A DNA stretch of 30,767 bases, taken from positions 1 to 30,767 of IMG/VR virus record IMGVR_UViG_3300035670_000932, one strand, 5' to 3'. The notes under the pieces are model-generated. The model had not been told where the DNA came from and did not search any database. It saw only the letters and a program-made list of their open reading frames with translations. Shown piece by piece: positions 21,696 through 30,231 of this stretch. The DNA is from a virus. A program made the translations under genes and the position numbers. The stretch's first letter is position 1. Every line of letters starts with the position of its first letter.

Positions 21696-22120
21696 GAGCC
21701 ATACATCACGAGGGTGTAGGAGGCAGTGCCGGCGGTGCCCATGACGTTGATCGAAAAGGAAGTCGTTTCAACAGCCTCAGAAACGGCAACCTGCCCGACT
21801 CGGGAGTAGATCGTCCAATCATTGTCCCCGCAGCCGCCCGAGCCATCGCACGCCACGAGCGTCGGGCCGTCCGCCGCGAACGCTACTCGCGAGACGCTGG
21901 AAAACGAGACAATGCTGCCGGCCGCGTTGCGGTACGTCGTTGGAGCGACCGCGACCGTGCTCACCGCCGTGCCGCAGGTGCCTGTCACAACCGCGATTTT
22001 TCCGAAATCGTATTCGGTCGCGTGCGTCAAGTTGATCGTCTTCATGCTGCTCGCACCGCCAGACACGGTGGAGTCGTTGAACGAAACGTCGATTCCGAAT
22101 CGTCCCTTGACGCCGCTCAT
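21692..22120 (-). CDS. Virion protein at the connector, unknown
   Basis: 142 residues from the ATG at 22120, overlapping the connector stop as ATGA. Beta-rich, Gly/Ser/Thr-rich (DVSFNDSTVSGGASSMKTI; FGKIAVVTGTCGTAVSTV; SFSINVMGTAGTASYTLVM). Contains CDGSGGCGDN. Head/neck decoration or a small fibre is possible. It interrupts the usual connector-closure gene order, so it may be an accessory acquired by this phage lineage. Confidence 0.65.
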   Translation of the reverse strand: MSGVKGRFGIDVSFNDSTVSGGASSMKTINLTHATEYDFGKIAVVTGTCGTAVSTVAVAPTTYRNAAGSIVSFSSVSRVAFAADGPTLVACDGSGGCGDNDWTIYSRVGQVAVSEAVETTSFSINVMGTAGTASYTLVMYGS

Positions 22121-22713
22121 CGGTAGCTCCCCCACTTCGCAGAATCGAGAAGCGACTTCACGCCGAACGGAATCTCCGAGAGGCTCGCCTGGTCAGCCGC
22201 CATCCGGCGTTCGTACCACATGCCCACGAGCCAGAGAATCGCGTTCTTGATCCGTTGCTCAACGCCCGCCCCATCGGCACCCTTACCGCCCCACCACGTT
22301 ACAGTGACCGCGTTATAGTCGAGCAGGTGCGAGGGCCATGAACCGTTGTAGGTCGTCCGCAGCACGCCAGGCACCGAGTCACGGTCAACCCGGTACTCGG
22401 CAGTCGAGAGCGTGGCAGTGCTCTGGTTCTCCAGCGTGTACGTAATACTCACCGCCGTCACCGTCCCGGCTGTCGCCATCGGCGGGCGGGGAAGCTCGAT
22501 CTCCACGGGGAACGAATCGAGCGTCATCCGGTACTGAGCGTGAACGAACGTCTCGTCGCAGTACGCTTCGCACCACTCCCGCGCCGCCGTGATGAGCGAG
22601 GCGATGTAGCTATCGTCGCTGCTGGTATCGACCCGGCAATGCTGCTTCGCCTCGGCGAGCGTGACCGGCTCAACCGCCGGCTGCGTCAAAGTCTTGAGGC
22701 TGCGGTATCGCAT
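22117..22713 (-). CDS. Head-tail connector (HK97 gp6-like)
   Basis: 198 residues. VEPVTLAEAKQHCRVD, then DDSYIASLITAAREWCEAYC and a beta insert, ending IKNAILWLVGMWYERR: the gp6-like 'phiE125/HK97 gp6' head-tail connector signature. Start ATG with AGGA 6 nt upstream; the start lies 44 nt inside the previous gene. Forms the ring under the portal through which DNA passes. Long for this family owing to the beta-rich central part. Confidence 0.88.
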   Translation of the reverse strand: MRYRSLKTLTQPAVEPVTLAEAKQHCRVDTSSDDSYIASLITAAREWCEAYCDETFVHAQYRMTLDSFPVEIELPRPPMATAGTVTAVSITYTLENQSTATLSTAEYRVDRDSVPGVLRTTYNGSWPSHLLDYNAVTVTWWGGKGADGAGVEQRIKNAILWLVGMWYERRMAADQASLSEIPFGVKSLLDSAKWGSYR

Positions 22714-22909
22714 TCGGTTTCCTGCCGCGTCGCGGTCTCGCGTCAGCCCGCTCGACTTCGGGCTCGACGGTCGCCGTCTCGATCAGATTCATCTGCGGAT
22801 CTCGCACGGCGATGCCGTCGCGGATGAGCCGCTCCGCCGTCTCGTCCTCGCAATCGACCACCCGCCCGACCGTGTAGGTCGAGTAATTCCGCACCAGTTT
22901 GATTTTCAC
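22670..22909 (-). CDS. Small unknown head-region protein
   Basis: 79 residues, ATGA-coupled to the preceding gene. MKIKLVRNYSTYTVGRVVDC, then ETAERLIRDGIAV, is a compact beta-alpha pattern (similar in style to small phage proteins binding beneath the portal). A proline- and Arg-rich tail follows. Unknown function. Confidence 0.65.
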   Translation of the reverse strand: MKIKLVRNYSTYTVGRVVDCEDETAERLIRDGIAVRDPQMNLIETATVEPEVERADARPRRGRKPNAIPQPQDFDAAGG

Positions 22910-23640
22910 GATTTAGGGACACTCCATGCAGTTTTGGGCTTACCGTTCGCGGTGTAGTCGCCCACGTACTGAAACACCGGCTTCTGTAGATCCGGGCCGG
23001 GCCAGACCGACACGTACTCGCCATGCCCGATCGAGACGCGGGGCGTCACGTAGACGCGGTTGCCAGCCTTGCGGAACTGCCGCCAGAAGTGGATATCAGC
23101 GTCGGTTCGCCCCTCGCCGTACTCACCCTTGGCATTCGGCACGTCTACGAACCACGGCTTCGGCGTTCGCTTGAGGGCTTTCGTGCTGATGAGCGTGCAG
23201 CCGAAGTGCGCGGAATCCACTTCCTGCACGGGCTCCGCAAACCACGCCATCGGCAGTTCGGTCGTGCCGTTCTCGGGCGGGTTGTCGAGCGTGCCCGGCA
23301 GCGTGAACATCGGGCGACCGTCCTCGCGTTTGACCTGGAGCGGGGCGAGGGCGTCGCACTGGAAAGCCATCGCCATCGCCACGAGTTCCGATACCTCACG
23401 CTGCCCCCAGAACGAATCAAAGTCGGTCGTGAGAATGAACTCGGTCGAATCTACGAACTGCTCCATGCACCGCTGCAGCACCTGCCCCCAGAGGGCTCCC
23501 TGCCCGAGCGTAGGGCGGATGCCGAGCGGCATGAGGGCTTGAGCCCAGCCGAAGAGATTCGCCAGCGGGCCGAATCGCGGGCCGCTCATCACGCACTCAA
23601 TCCGAACATCGACATCCGTACCGCCGACCTTGACGATCAT
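22906..23640 (-). CDS. Glycosyltransferase-like (GT-A) protein
   Basis: 244 residues from the ATG at 23640 (GAGG 5 nt upstream); 14 codons more are open upstream. TTDFDSF resembles the DxD metal/nucleotide-sugar site. DALAPLQVKREDG follows, then FGCTLISTKALKRTPKPWF, DADIHFWRQFRKAGNRVYV and a GHGE motif, close in order to GT2-type enzymes (DxD, acceptor, E/D-x-D/I, then His). It lies in the head module between decoration and connector genes. Likely sugar-adding to a virion or host component, though activity is not shown. Confidence 0.75.
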   Translation of the reverse strand: MIVKVGGTDVDVRIECVMSGPRFGPLANLFGWAQALMPLGIRPTLGQGALWGQVLQRCMEQFVDSTEFILTTDFDSFWGQREVSELVAMAMAFQCDALAPLQVKREDGRPMFTLPGTLDNPPENGTTELPMAWFAEPVQEVDSAHFGCTLISTKALKRTPKPWFVDVPNAKGEYGEGRTDADIHFWRQFRKAGNRVYVTPRVSIGHGEYVSVWPGPDLQKPVFQYVGDYTANGKPKTAWSVPKS

Positions 23641-23714
23641 GCTGCCCTCAAACAGAGATGGCGGGCACGGCAAATGCCGCACCCGCCATCCACTGTGTCG
23701 AGGCTGTCAAGCGA

Positions 23715-24146
23715 TCAGCCGGAATACTTCGCGAGCACGCCCTTGGCGGAAGCCGACTCAGGGCCGACCTCGCCCTTGCCGAGCCGAGCCACGATGTTCG
23801 TGTTCAGCGTCACGGCGGGGGTGGCATCAACCTTGAGATACCGACCCTTGCCACGGCAATCCACGTCCAGGCGAATCACACTCGCCTGGTTGGTCACGGC
23901 CACGCTCGCGGCGGGAACCGCCACGGTGTAGACATCGGTCGTGACCGAGTTGGAAACGTCGCCCTGCTTCAGACTCAGGACGTTGAGGATCGAGTTAGCC
24001 GTGTGACCGGCAGTCGAACTCTTGTCCACGATGACCTCGATGCTGGCGTAATCGTAGCCCAGCGTGTCGAGGGTCAGGGTTGCCGTGACGTTCGCCGACG
24101 TGCCGGGGGTTCCCACGACCGTCTTGGTAGCTTCGAGATGGTTCAC
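23715..24146 (-). CDS. Head decoration-like protein
   Basis: 143 residues from a GTG at 24146 with GGAG about 10 nt upstream. Beta-rich, Thr/Val/Ala-rich (ANVTATLTLDTLGYDYASIEV; VAVTNQASVIRLDVDCRGKG; TPAVTLNTNIVARLG). Size and place immediately after the capsid gene fit a capsid-stabilising or decoration protein. The evidence is positional. Confidence 0.65.
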   Translation of the reverse strand: MNHLEATKTVVGTPGTSANVTATLTLDTLGYDYASIEVIVDKSSTAGHTANSILNVLSLKQGDVSNSVTTDVYTVAVPAASVAVTNQASVIRLDVDCRGKGRYLKVDATPAVTLNTNIVARLGKGEVGPESASAKGVLAKYSG

Positions 24147-24174
24147 TGTCAGGAGTCTCCTAGAGGGTCAGGGG

Positions 24175-25551
24175 TCAGGCGGCGAACTTGAGGGCGACGA
24201 TCGGGCCAGCCTTGCTGGTGTCCCCGAGGTCGTGAGCGACCATCGCAACGCGAGCGGTCGCGAAGGTCAGAAGCTGGTCATACTCGATGAACCGGCTGGC
24301 GTCGGTCTTCACCGAAACCTCCCGCCGGGTGCCCATCGTGCAAGCCTGCGAGAGGTCGCCGAACAGGCAGGCGATCTTGCCACCGGTGCCGGTCAGAGCC
24401 GACTCCAGGGGGTGGGTCAGCACGACAGGAAATCCAAGAAACTGGAGCCCGCCGCCGCCGGCCACATCGGCACCGTTGTTGCCGCCGGCAGCCATGAGCA
24501 GCCGCAGCATCGAGGAGCCGTAGCCAGCCGGGCTGATGTACCACTTGGCGTTCCGCCGAGCGTACAGCGGAAGCCGGGCCACGACGTTCGTGAAGTCCGA
24601 GAGGTCGAGCCCGCTCGTGCCACCGCCGAACGTGTTGTTGCCAGTGTCAGCCGTCACCACGCTCGCGGAGTGCGTGCCGTCGTTGATAGCGACCGCCACG
24701 CCAACGGTTCCGTGGTAGCTTCCGCCAGCCCCGGTCCCGATGAACCCGGCGTTGTCGAAGGCTTCGGCGTAAGCCTGGGCCACCTCGACCGCCATCGCAT
24801 CGGCAAGGTCGATCACCGAGTCCTCCATCAGCGACATCGGCACGCGGTTATCGACGCCCCACAACTTCGCGACCAACTGCACGTTGTCGAACGTGACGTT
24901 GGTGCTATCGGGGGCAGCGTTCTCGCCGATCGGCTTCGCGGTCAGACCGCCGGTGCGCCGGGCGATGAGCAGCGTGTCGCTGTTCATCGAGACGTTGCGG
25001 GCGTTCGCCGGGAAGGCACCGAACTCCTCGACCAGCCGGATGATCTCGCTGGAGAGTTCGTCATTGGTCAGGACACCGCCGAGCGAATTGATGCCGCCAG
25101 CCTGGGCACGGCTCTGTACGCCGTGATCGAGGCACCACCGACGGGCCTCCTCATCACCGAGCAGGCCAGCCTTGATCGCCATGCCGGCGCGGTAGGCCCG
25201 CTCCTCAGAGCGGAAGCCCTTCAGCGGACGGCTCGACTTCGGGATCGCGAACACGGGGGTCTTGCGACTCTCCACGGCGGGGGTCTCCTCGGTGACGGTC
25301 TCGATCTTCTTGGCGGGAGCGGAACGCTCCAGAACGCTGCGGAGTTCCAGTTCCTTCGCCTGCACCCGCTGCAGGAACTCGATCCGCTCGCGGAGCTTGT
25401 CGGCACGGGCTTCGAGGCTGCGGAGCGACGCCTCCTGCTCTTCGGTCATGGGCTCGGCGGGAGCCTCACCCTCGGGCGCGTCCTCGGTCATCGCCTCCAT
25501 CTCGGCGACAACGGCGGCCAGTTCTTCGAGCAGTGCCTTGATCTTGTCCAC
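24175..25551 (-). CDS. Major capsid protein (HK97 fold)
   Basis: 458 residues from a GTG at 25551 with AGGAG 8 nt upstream; 83 further open codons upstream are a shadow. An N-terminal coiled coil (KIKALLEELAAVVAEMEAM; LRSLEARADKLRERIEFLQ) is the scaffolding-like delta domain removed by the protease. The HK97 core follows (SLGGVLTNDELSSEIIRLV; LFGDLSQACTMGTRREV; TFATARVAMVAHDLGD). Assembles the icosahedral head. Confidence 0.92.
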   Translation of the reverse strand: MDKIKALLEELAAVVAEMEAMTEDAPEGEAPAEPMTEEQEASLRSLEARADKLRERIEFLQRVQAKELELRSVLERSAPAKKIETVTEETPAVESRKTPVFAIPKSSRPLKGFRSEERAYRAGMAIKAGLLGDEEARRWCLDHGVQSRAQAGGINSLGGVLTNDELSSEIIRLVEEFGAFPANARNVSMNSDTLLIARRTGGLTAKPIGENAAPDSTNVTFDNVQLVAKLWGVDNRVPMSLMEDSVIDLADAMAVEVAQAYAEAFDNAGFIGTGAGGSYHGTVGVAVAINDGTHSASVVTADTGNNTFGGGTSGLDLSDFTNVVARLPLYARRNAKWYISPAGYGSSMLRLLMAAGGNNGADVAGGGGLQFLGFPVVLTHPLESALTGTGGKIACLFGDLSQACTMGTRREVSVKTDASRFIEYDQLLTFATARVAMVAHDLGDTSKAGPIVALKFAA

Positions 25552-25637
25552 GAGGGAGGCTCCTGTAGTCGGGGTCGCGGCAACGCAATCGCGTTCGCCT
25601 ATCCCGAAACTAGGAGCCGAGCCCCGGAACCATGCAG

Positions 25638-25820
25638 TTAGCGTGCGTCGGCAGTAAAAGACTTTCGCCGCACTTCGGCAGCGGGCACGATCTGCTTGTC
25701 GGTGCAGCCGCACCGCGTGCACCGCAGATAGCGAGTCTGATACTCGCCGCTGCGAACACTGGAAGCCACCGCGAGCTTGCCCTCGCGGCATCGCTGGCAC
25801 GAATCACCACTAGCGGCCAT
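25638..25820 (-). CDS. Ogr/Delta-like zinc-ribbon protein
   Basis: 60 residues. C8-x2-C11, then a spacer with SVRSGEYQTRYLRC and C-x2-C, close to the Ogr/Delta phage zinc finger pattern (Cx2C ... R-Y-x-C-x3-C). The ATG has GAGG upstream and overlaps the protease stop by 11 nt. Ogr/Delta proteins activate late transcription in P2/P4; here one sits within the head operon. Could equally be a structural Zn ribbon. Confidence 0.65.
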   Translation of the reverse strand: MAASGDSCQRCREGKLAVASSVRSGEYQTRYLRCTRCGCTDKQIVPAAEVRRKSFTADAR

Positions 25821-26823
25821 GCTGCCTCAGAACGTCGCGGTAGAACGCGGCCCGATTCGCGAGGTACTTCCGGGCTTCCTCGTGCTGCCGCCGCTCCTGG
25901 CGGTGCTGGTCGAATGACCGCTGGGCCACCTTCACATCGGCGTCGGGATACGCTGGGAACGTGACCGGCCCGACATCGAGGAGCGAGTCGATTCGCTGAA
26001 TCGTCCGCACGCTGCGACCGTCTTCTACGCTCCACGAGTCGCCGCCGCTCGGCACGGTGAAACTGAATGACGATCCCTTGACGATGCCCGCTCGGATGTT
26101 GCTCGCGATGTCGCGACCGTAGGTCGTGTCTGGCACAGGAAACTCATACCGCAGCCCCACGTCATCGACGCTCAACTTGAGCGTGCCGGGATAGCGGGCG
26201 AGCGGGTAGTTCGGGTCGTGGTTCCAGAGGGCTCGCGTCTCCAGCGGCCGACGCCGGCCGCGACGCTCGGCGACGATGCCGAACGCAGCGGGGTCGATCC
26301 GCTCGATGAACGAGCCTTCGAGTTCCAGCGACAGCACACCGAACTTCGCCGCGTAGCCCACAACCCATTCCCTCTCGGTGCCGTCCTCGCTGCGGCTCTC
26401 GACCGTGAGCAGCGGCACCGCCGACTCGATTTCGTCAATCGCCAGGGAACGCCGTTCGATGTTGCCCATGATGCTCCTGCCCTCCTCGTCTGCCGATTCG
26501 ATCTGCTTTGTCAATTTGCTCGCCCACGCTTGCCCAGGATCGCCGCCCCACAGAGCCCACGCGATCCGCCCAGCACTCGGGAAGCCGTCTTGTCCTGGGC
26601 TCCAGCCCTCGCCCTGTTTGTCTACCTCGTGCCGGGCGAAGTAGCTCGCCATCCGCTTCGCCGTGTCGGGCGAGATGTTCGTGCCGTTCGATAGGTCTCT
26701 CGCTCTGGCAACACCGACTGCCGTGCCGCCTCGGTTGTATTCGTCTCGCCACGCGAGCCCCTTCGCCGCTTCCTCGCGAACGCCAGCCGGCGGGCTGAAG
26801 TCGATGTGGTCATACTTCGCCAC
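25810..26823 (-). CDS. Prohead protease with extra N-terminal domain
   Basis: 337 residues from a GTG at 26823, with GGGGAGG upstream, overlapping the portal end by 14 nt. Residues about 10-105 are a separate module (REEAAKGLAWRDEYNRGG; AKRMASYFARHEVDKQG; DGFPSAGRIAWALWGGDPG) found in various phage structural proteins. The HK97 U35-type serine protease follows, with catalytic His in WNHDPN and Ser in IVKGSSFSF. An internal ATG (26469) with AGGAG 4 nt upstream would yield the protease domain alone (219 residues). It processes the capsid delta domain. Confidence 0.88.
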   Translation of the reverse strand: MAKYDHIDFSPPAGVREEAAKGLAWRDEYNRGGTAVGVARARDLSNGTNISPDTAKRMASYFARHEVDKQGEGWSPGQDGFPSAGRIAWALWGGDPGQAWASKLTKQIESADEEGRSIMGNIERRSLAIDEIESAVPLLTVESRSEDGTEREWVVGYAAKFGVLSLELEGSFIERIDPAAFGIVAERRGRRRPLETRALWNHDPNYPLARYPGTLKLSVDDVGLRYEFPVPDTTYGRDIASNIRAGIVKGSSFSFTVPSGGDSWSVEDGRSVRTIQRIDSLLDVGPVTFPAYPDADVKVAQRSFDQHRQERRQHEEARKYLANRAAFYRDVLRQHGR

Positions 26824-28600
26824 GCTTCCGCCTCCCCGGCTTCCGCTTCGGCTTGCCATACGCCCGCGCCGCCTCGGGCTCCTCTGCCGCTTGCAGTTCG
26901 GAAACCGCGACCGGCACCGGCTCGCCAAACGACTCGCCCTCCCACACGCTTACGAGAGCCACCGGGGCGTCAGGTGTCGCGGGCATCGCCACGTCGCCTA
27001 GGTTCAACTCGCCCTCGGTCATGACGTGATCCACGCGACCCACGCGACCATCGGGCAGCGTGACCCAATCGCCTTCGTAGTAGGGGGCGGCACGCTGCGA
27101 GGCTTCCTCGGGGGCGGGAGCCTCGGGCTCGGGGGCCGGCTCCTCCGCGACGGGCTGCGTGCTCGTGCCCGCGAGGATGCGGTCAATCATCGGCTGCGGA
27201 ATGCTCGGGAACGACGCCATCACGAGAGCCTTCGCCGCGTCAGCCGTGATGAGCCCGGTGCTCACCTGCGTGAGAATCTCCAGCAGACTCGCGATCTGAG
27301 CACCGTTGAGCGAGACATCCGCAAGTTGCTGCGGCTCGTCGGTAATCGGGGCATCCGCCGCCGGCTCCTCGACCGTGATGACTTCCTCGACAACCGGCAC
27401 CTCGGGCTCGGCAGCCGCCTTCTCCAGCGTGGTCATGTTGAGTTGCACGAACCGCGTGTCGCCGCCTTCGACGGGGTTCATGTTCTCCCACGCCCGAATC
27501 TCGTTGACGCTCGCAACGCCCAACTGCCAGAGCGTGTTGTAGTACGTGGCTCGGCCCGCAGCGTCAGCCCGCAGGGAGCCGCGAGTGTCGAACTCCGCGA
27601 AGTATTCGTCATCGCCCTCCAGGAGGTCGCGGGCAATCGCCGACTCGATCCGACGCAGCCACGGCATCAATCCGTTCTGCACGTAGTCGAGGGATTGCTG
27701 CTCGATGTTCGAGTAGCTCGACCGCGACAGGTCGCCCACAAGATGCGGCGGCACGCCCCAGAGCCGGCAGATTTCTTCGACTTGGAACCGGCGGGCTTCG
27801 AGGAACTGGGCTTCCTGGTTGTTCCCGCCGAGTTCGTTGACCTTCAGCCCGCCCTGCAAGACTGCCGTCTTGTGAGCCCGGTCGGCTCCGCGATGCGCCC
27901 GCTCCCATTGGTTCCGAGTGTTCTCGGCAGCCTCGGGCGAAAGCATCTGATCGGTAGACAACACGACACCCGGCCGGGCACCGTTGCCGAAGAAACTCGC
28001 CCCGTGAATCTCGCACGCCCGCGACAGCCCGATCGCGTCGCGGGCCATCTCGATCATCGACAGCCCATGCACGCCGTCATCGCTCATCCCACGCACCGAC
28101 ATGATCGCGTCTTGCGTGTAGACGGTCGAGCCGCCCGACGCCTCGCGGTACGTGTACCGCAGCCGCATGTTCTCGATTTGGTCAATCTTCATCCGCGACG
28201 GGTGCAGCGGCACGATCTCGCTGATGCTGCCGCCCGCGTAGACCTTCTCATCAAACGCCGCCCCGGTCGTGAGCAGGTGCAGCATCATCTGCTCTCGCCA
28301 CTCGAACGAGGTCTGCCACGAGTTCGGCTGCGTGTGCAACAGCCGATAGAGCGGATGCTCGCGGGCGATCTCCTTGCCGCCACCAGCCAGCCGGCGGTAC
28401 AGATGCAGCGGCAGCCCCGCGACGCTGGTCGAGAGAACGCGGATGCACGCAAGCACGACCGTCGAGCGGAGAGCCGTCTCGGCGTCGATCTTCACGCCCG
28501 AGGGGTTGCGGTTGCTGCCAGACCACCCGCCGGATTCGTAGTCGAAGTGCCGGGAGTCTTCGCCGGGGAGCCACAGGATGCGTTGCGAGTTGGCGATCAT
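26810..28600 (-). CDS. Portal protein, HK97 family, with extended C-terminus
   Basis: 596 residues, ATGA-coupled to the terminase. The portal core occupies about the first 400 residues (TVVLACIRVLSTSVAGLPLHL; EEICRLWGVPPHLVGDL; NGLMPWLRRIESAI). An acidic, Ala/Pro/Glu-rich linker leads to a helical segment (LLEILTQVSTGLITADA), then an SH3/KOW-like domain (about 507-571: YEGDWVTLPDGRVGRV), and a Lys/Arg tail. Forms the DNA gate of the capsid. The C-terminal extension is unusual in length. Confidence 0.92.
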   Translation of the reverse strand: MIANSQRILWLPGEDSRHFDYESGGWSGSNRNPSGVKIDAETALRSTVVLACIRVLSTSVAGLPLHLYRRLAGGGKEIAREHPLYRLLHTQPNSWQTSFEWREQMMLHLLTTGAAFDEKVYAGGSISEIVPLHPSRMKIDQIENMRLRYTYREASGGSTVYTQDAIMSVRGMSDDGVHGLSMIEMARDAIGLSRACEIHGASFFGNGARPGVVLSTDQMLSPEAAENTRNQWERAHRGADRAHKTAVLQGGLKVNELGGNNQEAQFLEARRFQVEEICRLWGVPPHLVGDLSRSSYSNIEQQSLDYVQNGLMPWLRRIESAIARDLLEGDDEYFAEFDTRGSLRADAAGRATYYNTLWQLGVASVNEIRAWENMNPVEGGDTRFVQLNMTTLEKAAAEPEVPVVEEVITVEEPAADAPITDEPQQLADVSLNGAQIASLLEILTQVSTGLITADAAKALVMASFPSIPQPMIDRILAGTSTQPVAEEPAPEPEAPAPEEASQRAAPYYEGDWVTLPDGRVGRVDHVMTEGELNLGDVAMPATPDAPVALVSVWEGESFGEPVPVAVSELQAAEEPEAARAYGKPKRKPGRRKRGEV

Positions 28601-30231
28601 AGGATGAGGATGGAGGGTTCGACTGCGGGCTTGTTCGTGATCTTCGACGACTCCCAGCCACCCAGGGCGAAGATTAGAGCCACGATCCCGTCAATGCGGC
28701 CCGTGCTCTTCTTCTTCACCGGCCGAACGTCCTCAAAGGAGTTCGTCTCCACCGTCACATTCGCCGACATCCACGAGAGCACTGGGTTGCCACCGTGGCG
28801 TATCCGGTTCTGGAGCACGAGCGATTCGAGCCTCTTCGTGCCCGAACTCATGCCCCGGAACCCTTGTGACCATCCTGCCACTTTGAGCCCTGCCCCTTGC
28901 AGTTCCACCGCCAACTGCACCGCCCCGGTCAAGTCCATGTAGATGTGCTCGATCTCGTGCGTCTTCGCGTACTCCAGCACGTACTCCCGAATCTTCGAGT
29001 GGTCGATCACGTTGCCGTCGGTCGCCGTGATGTAGCCCGAGTTCACCCAGTGCTGGAACGGCTGGCGGTCAGTTCGCTCACGCTCCATGATGAGATCACG
29101 GGGAGCCCAGAACATCGCATCGACCTCGAACTCGTCGCCCTCGCACGGGTAGAGGGCGACCATCGCGGAGAGGTCGGTTGACTTCGACAAGTCCATGCCG
29201 AGGATGCACTTCCGCCCGGCGAACGGCGAAGTCGGGCCGGCGGAACACGCGGCCCACTTCTCCGGGTCGAGCCAGCGGTTCGTGCTCTCGGTCCAGACCC
29301 CGAGCGAATAGCGGAGCCAGCCGTTGAGCTTTGTCGCTTTATTCCTCGCCTCGCGGGCATCCGCCGCGAATGATTCCTCGGTCATGGTGATGCCCATGCC
29401 AGGATTCACCCGCCGCCAGGTCGCCGGGTCGAAGTAGTCCTCGGTGCCGTCAGTCCTCGCCCCGAAAATCTTTCCGTAGAAGCGGGGGTCGTACTCAGGA
29501 TTCGCAATGGTCAACTCGGCATATTCATGCTGCTCCCAGCAAATCGTGTCGCGCCGGTCGCCGGCAGTCGAGATCGTCGCGAGGAGCGGCTCGCGCCTGG
29601 AACGGCCCGAGTAGCGGAGTGCCTCGAATAGCCTCCGGTCGGGCCACGCGTGCAGTTCGTCGCAGAAGACAAACGAGTAGGACGGTCCTTCCGCCGCCCC
29701 GGCGTCTCGTGAGATCACCCGGAGGCTAGAGCCGGTTTGCTGGCAGACGATCGTCTTCCGCGAATCAACCACCTCCAGCGACGCCGCCAGTTCGGGCGAC
29801 CGCTTCACCATCGCGGCGGTCTCGTCAAAGATGATCGCCGCTTGGTTGCGATCCTTCGCCGCAATGCACCCGAGTTCGCCCTCGCCCTCCATCAGTAAGT
29901 GCCAGATCGAGAGGCATGAGAGGAGCGTACTCTTTGCATTTTTTTTCGGTACTTCGATGTAGGCGAGTCTGTATCTCCGAAGCCCGTCCTCGGTTCGCCA
30001 CCCGTAGAGCGGCTCGATTACGTCGTGCTTATGCCACTCCAGAAGCCGCATCGGCTCGCCGGCCTTCGCGGTCGGGGAGTCCTTGGTGTGGCAGCACACC
30101 GACTCCAAGAATCCGACCACCAGATCGGCGGCGTCTTGATCGTAGGTGTATCCCGCGACCCACTCGGGCTTACGCCTTTCGGGCAGCCTTGAGGGCGCGG
30201 AACTTGTCGATCGCGCTTTCCGCCTTGGCAT
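28597..30231 (-). CDS. terL: Terminase large subunit
   Basis: 544 residues. ATPase: Walker A-like VPKKNAKST (94-102), Walker B SFVFCDELHAW with D191 and E192. Nuclease: LGMDLSKSTDLSA (D347), IYMDLTGAVQL (about D433) and GRIDGIVAL (D514) at metal-binding positions. Cuts and packages concatemeric DNA. The chosen ATG leaves a 62-nt overlap with the small subunit, unusually long, though upstream coding resembles the N-terminal of this family. Confidence 0.93.
   Translation of the reverse strand: MPRRKARSTSSAPSRLPERRKPEWVAGYTYDQDAADLVVGFLESVCCHTKDSPTAKAGEPMRLLEWHKHDVIEPLYGWRTEDGLRRYRLAYIEVPKKNAKSTLLSCLSIWHLLMEGEGELGCIAAKDRNQAAIIFDETAAMVKRSPELAASLEVVDSRKTIVCQQTGSSLRVISRDAGAAEGPSYSFVFCDELHAWPDRRLFEALRYSGRSRREPLLATISTAGDRRDTICWEQHEYAELTIANPEYDPRFYGKIFGARTDGTEDYFDPATWRRVNPGMGITMTEESFAADAREARNKATKLNGWLRYSLGVWTESTNRWLDPEKWAACSAGPTSPFAGRKCILGMDLSKSTDLSAMVALYPCEGDEFEVDAMFWAPRDLIMERERTDRQPFQHWVNSGYITATDGNVIDHSKIREYVLEYAKTHEIEHIYMDLTGAVQLAVELQGAGLKVAGWSQGFRGMSSGTKRLESLVLQNRIRHGGNPVLSWMSANVTVETNSFEDVRPVKKKSTGRIDGIVALIFALGGWESSKITNKPAVEPSILIL

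Noticed and set aside
24064-25641. 525-codon plus-strand open frame
   Set aside because: Antisense to the major capsid gene; composition typical of a GC-rich complement frame, with no ribosome site.
25552-25800. N-terminal extension of the capsid gene
   Set aside because: Overlaps the zinc-ribbon gene in another frame; its residues look like a shadow, while GTG 25551 has AGGAG at good spacing and begins the coiled coil.
27026-28942. 638-codon plus-strand open frame
   Set aside because: Antisense to the portal gene, which has clear portal motifs and operon coupling. The translation is Arg/Leu/His-rich without domains, a high-GC shadow.
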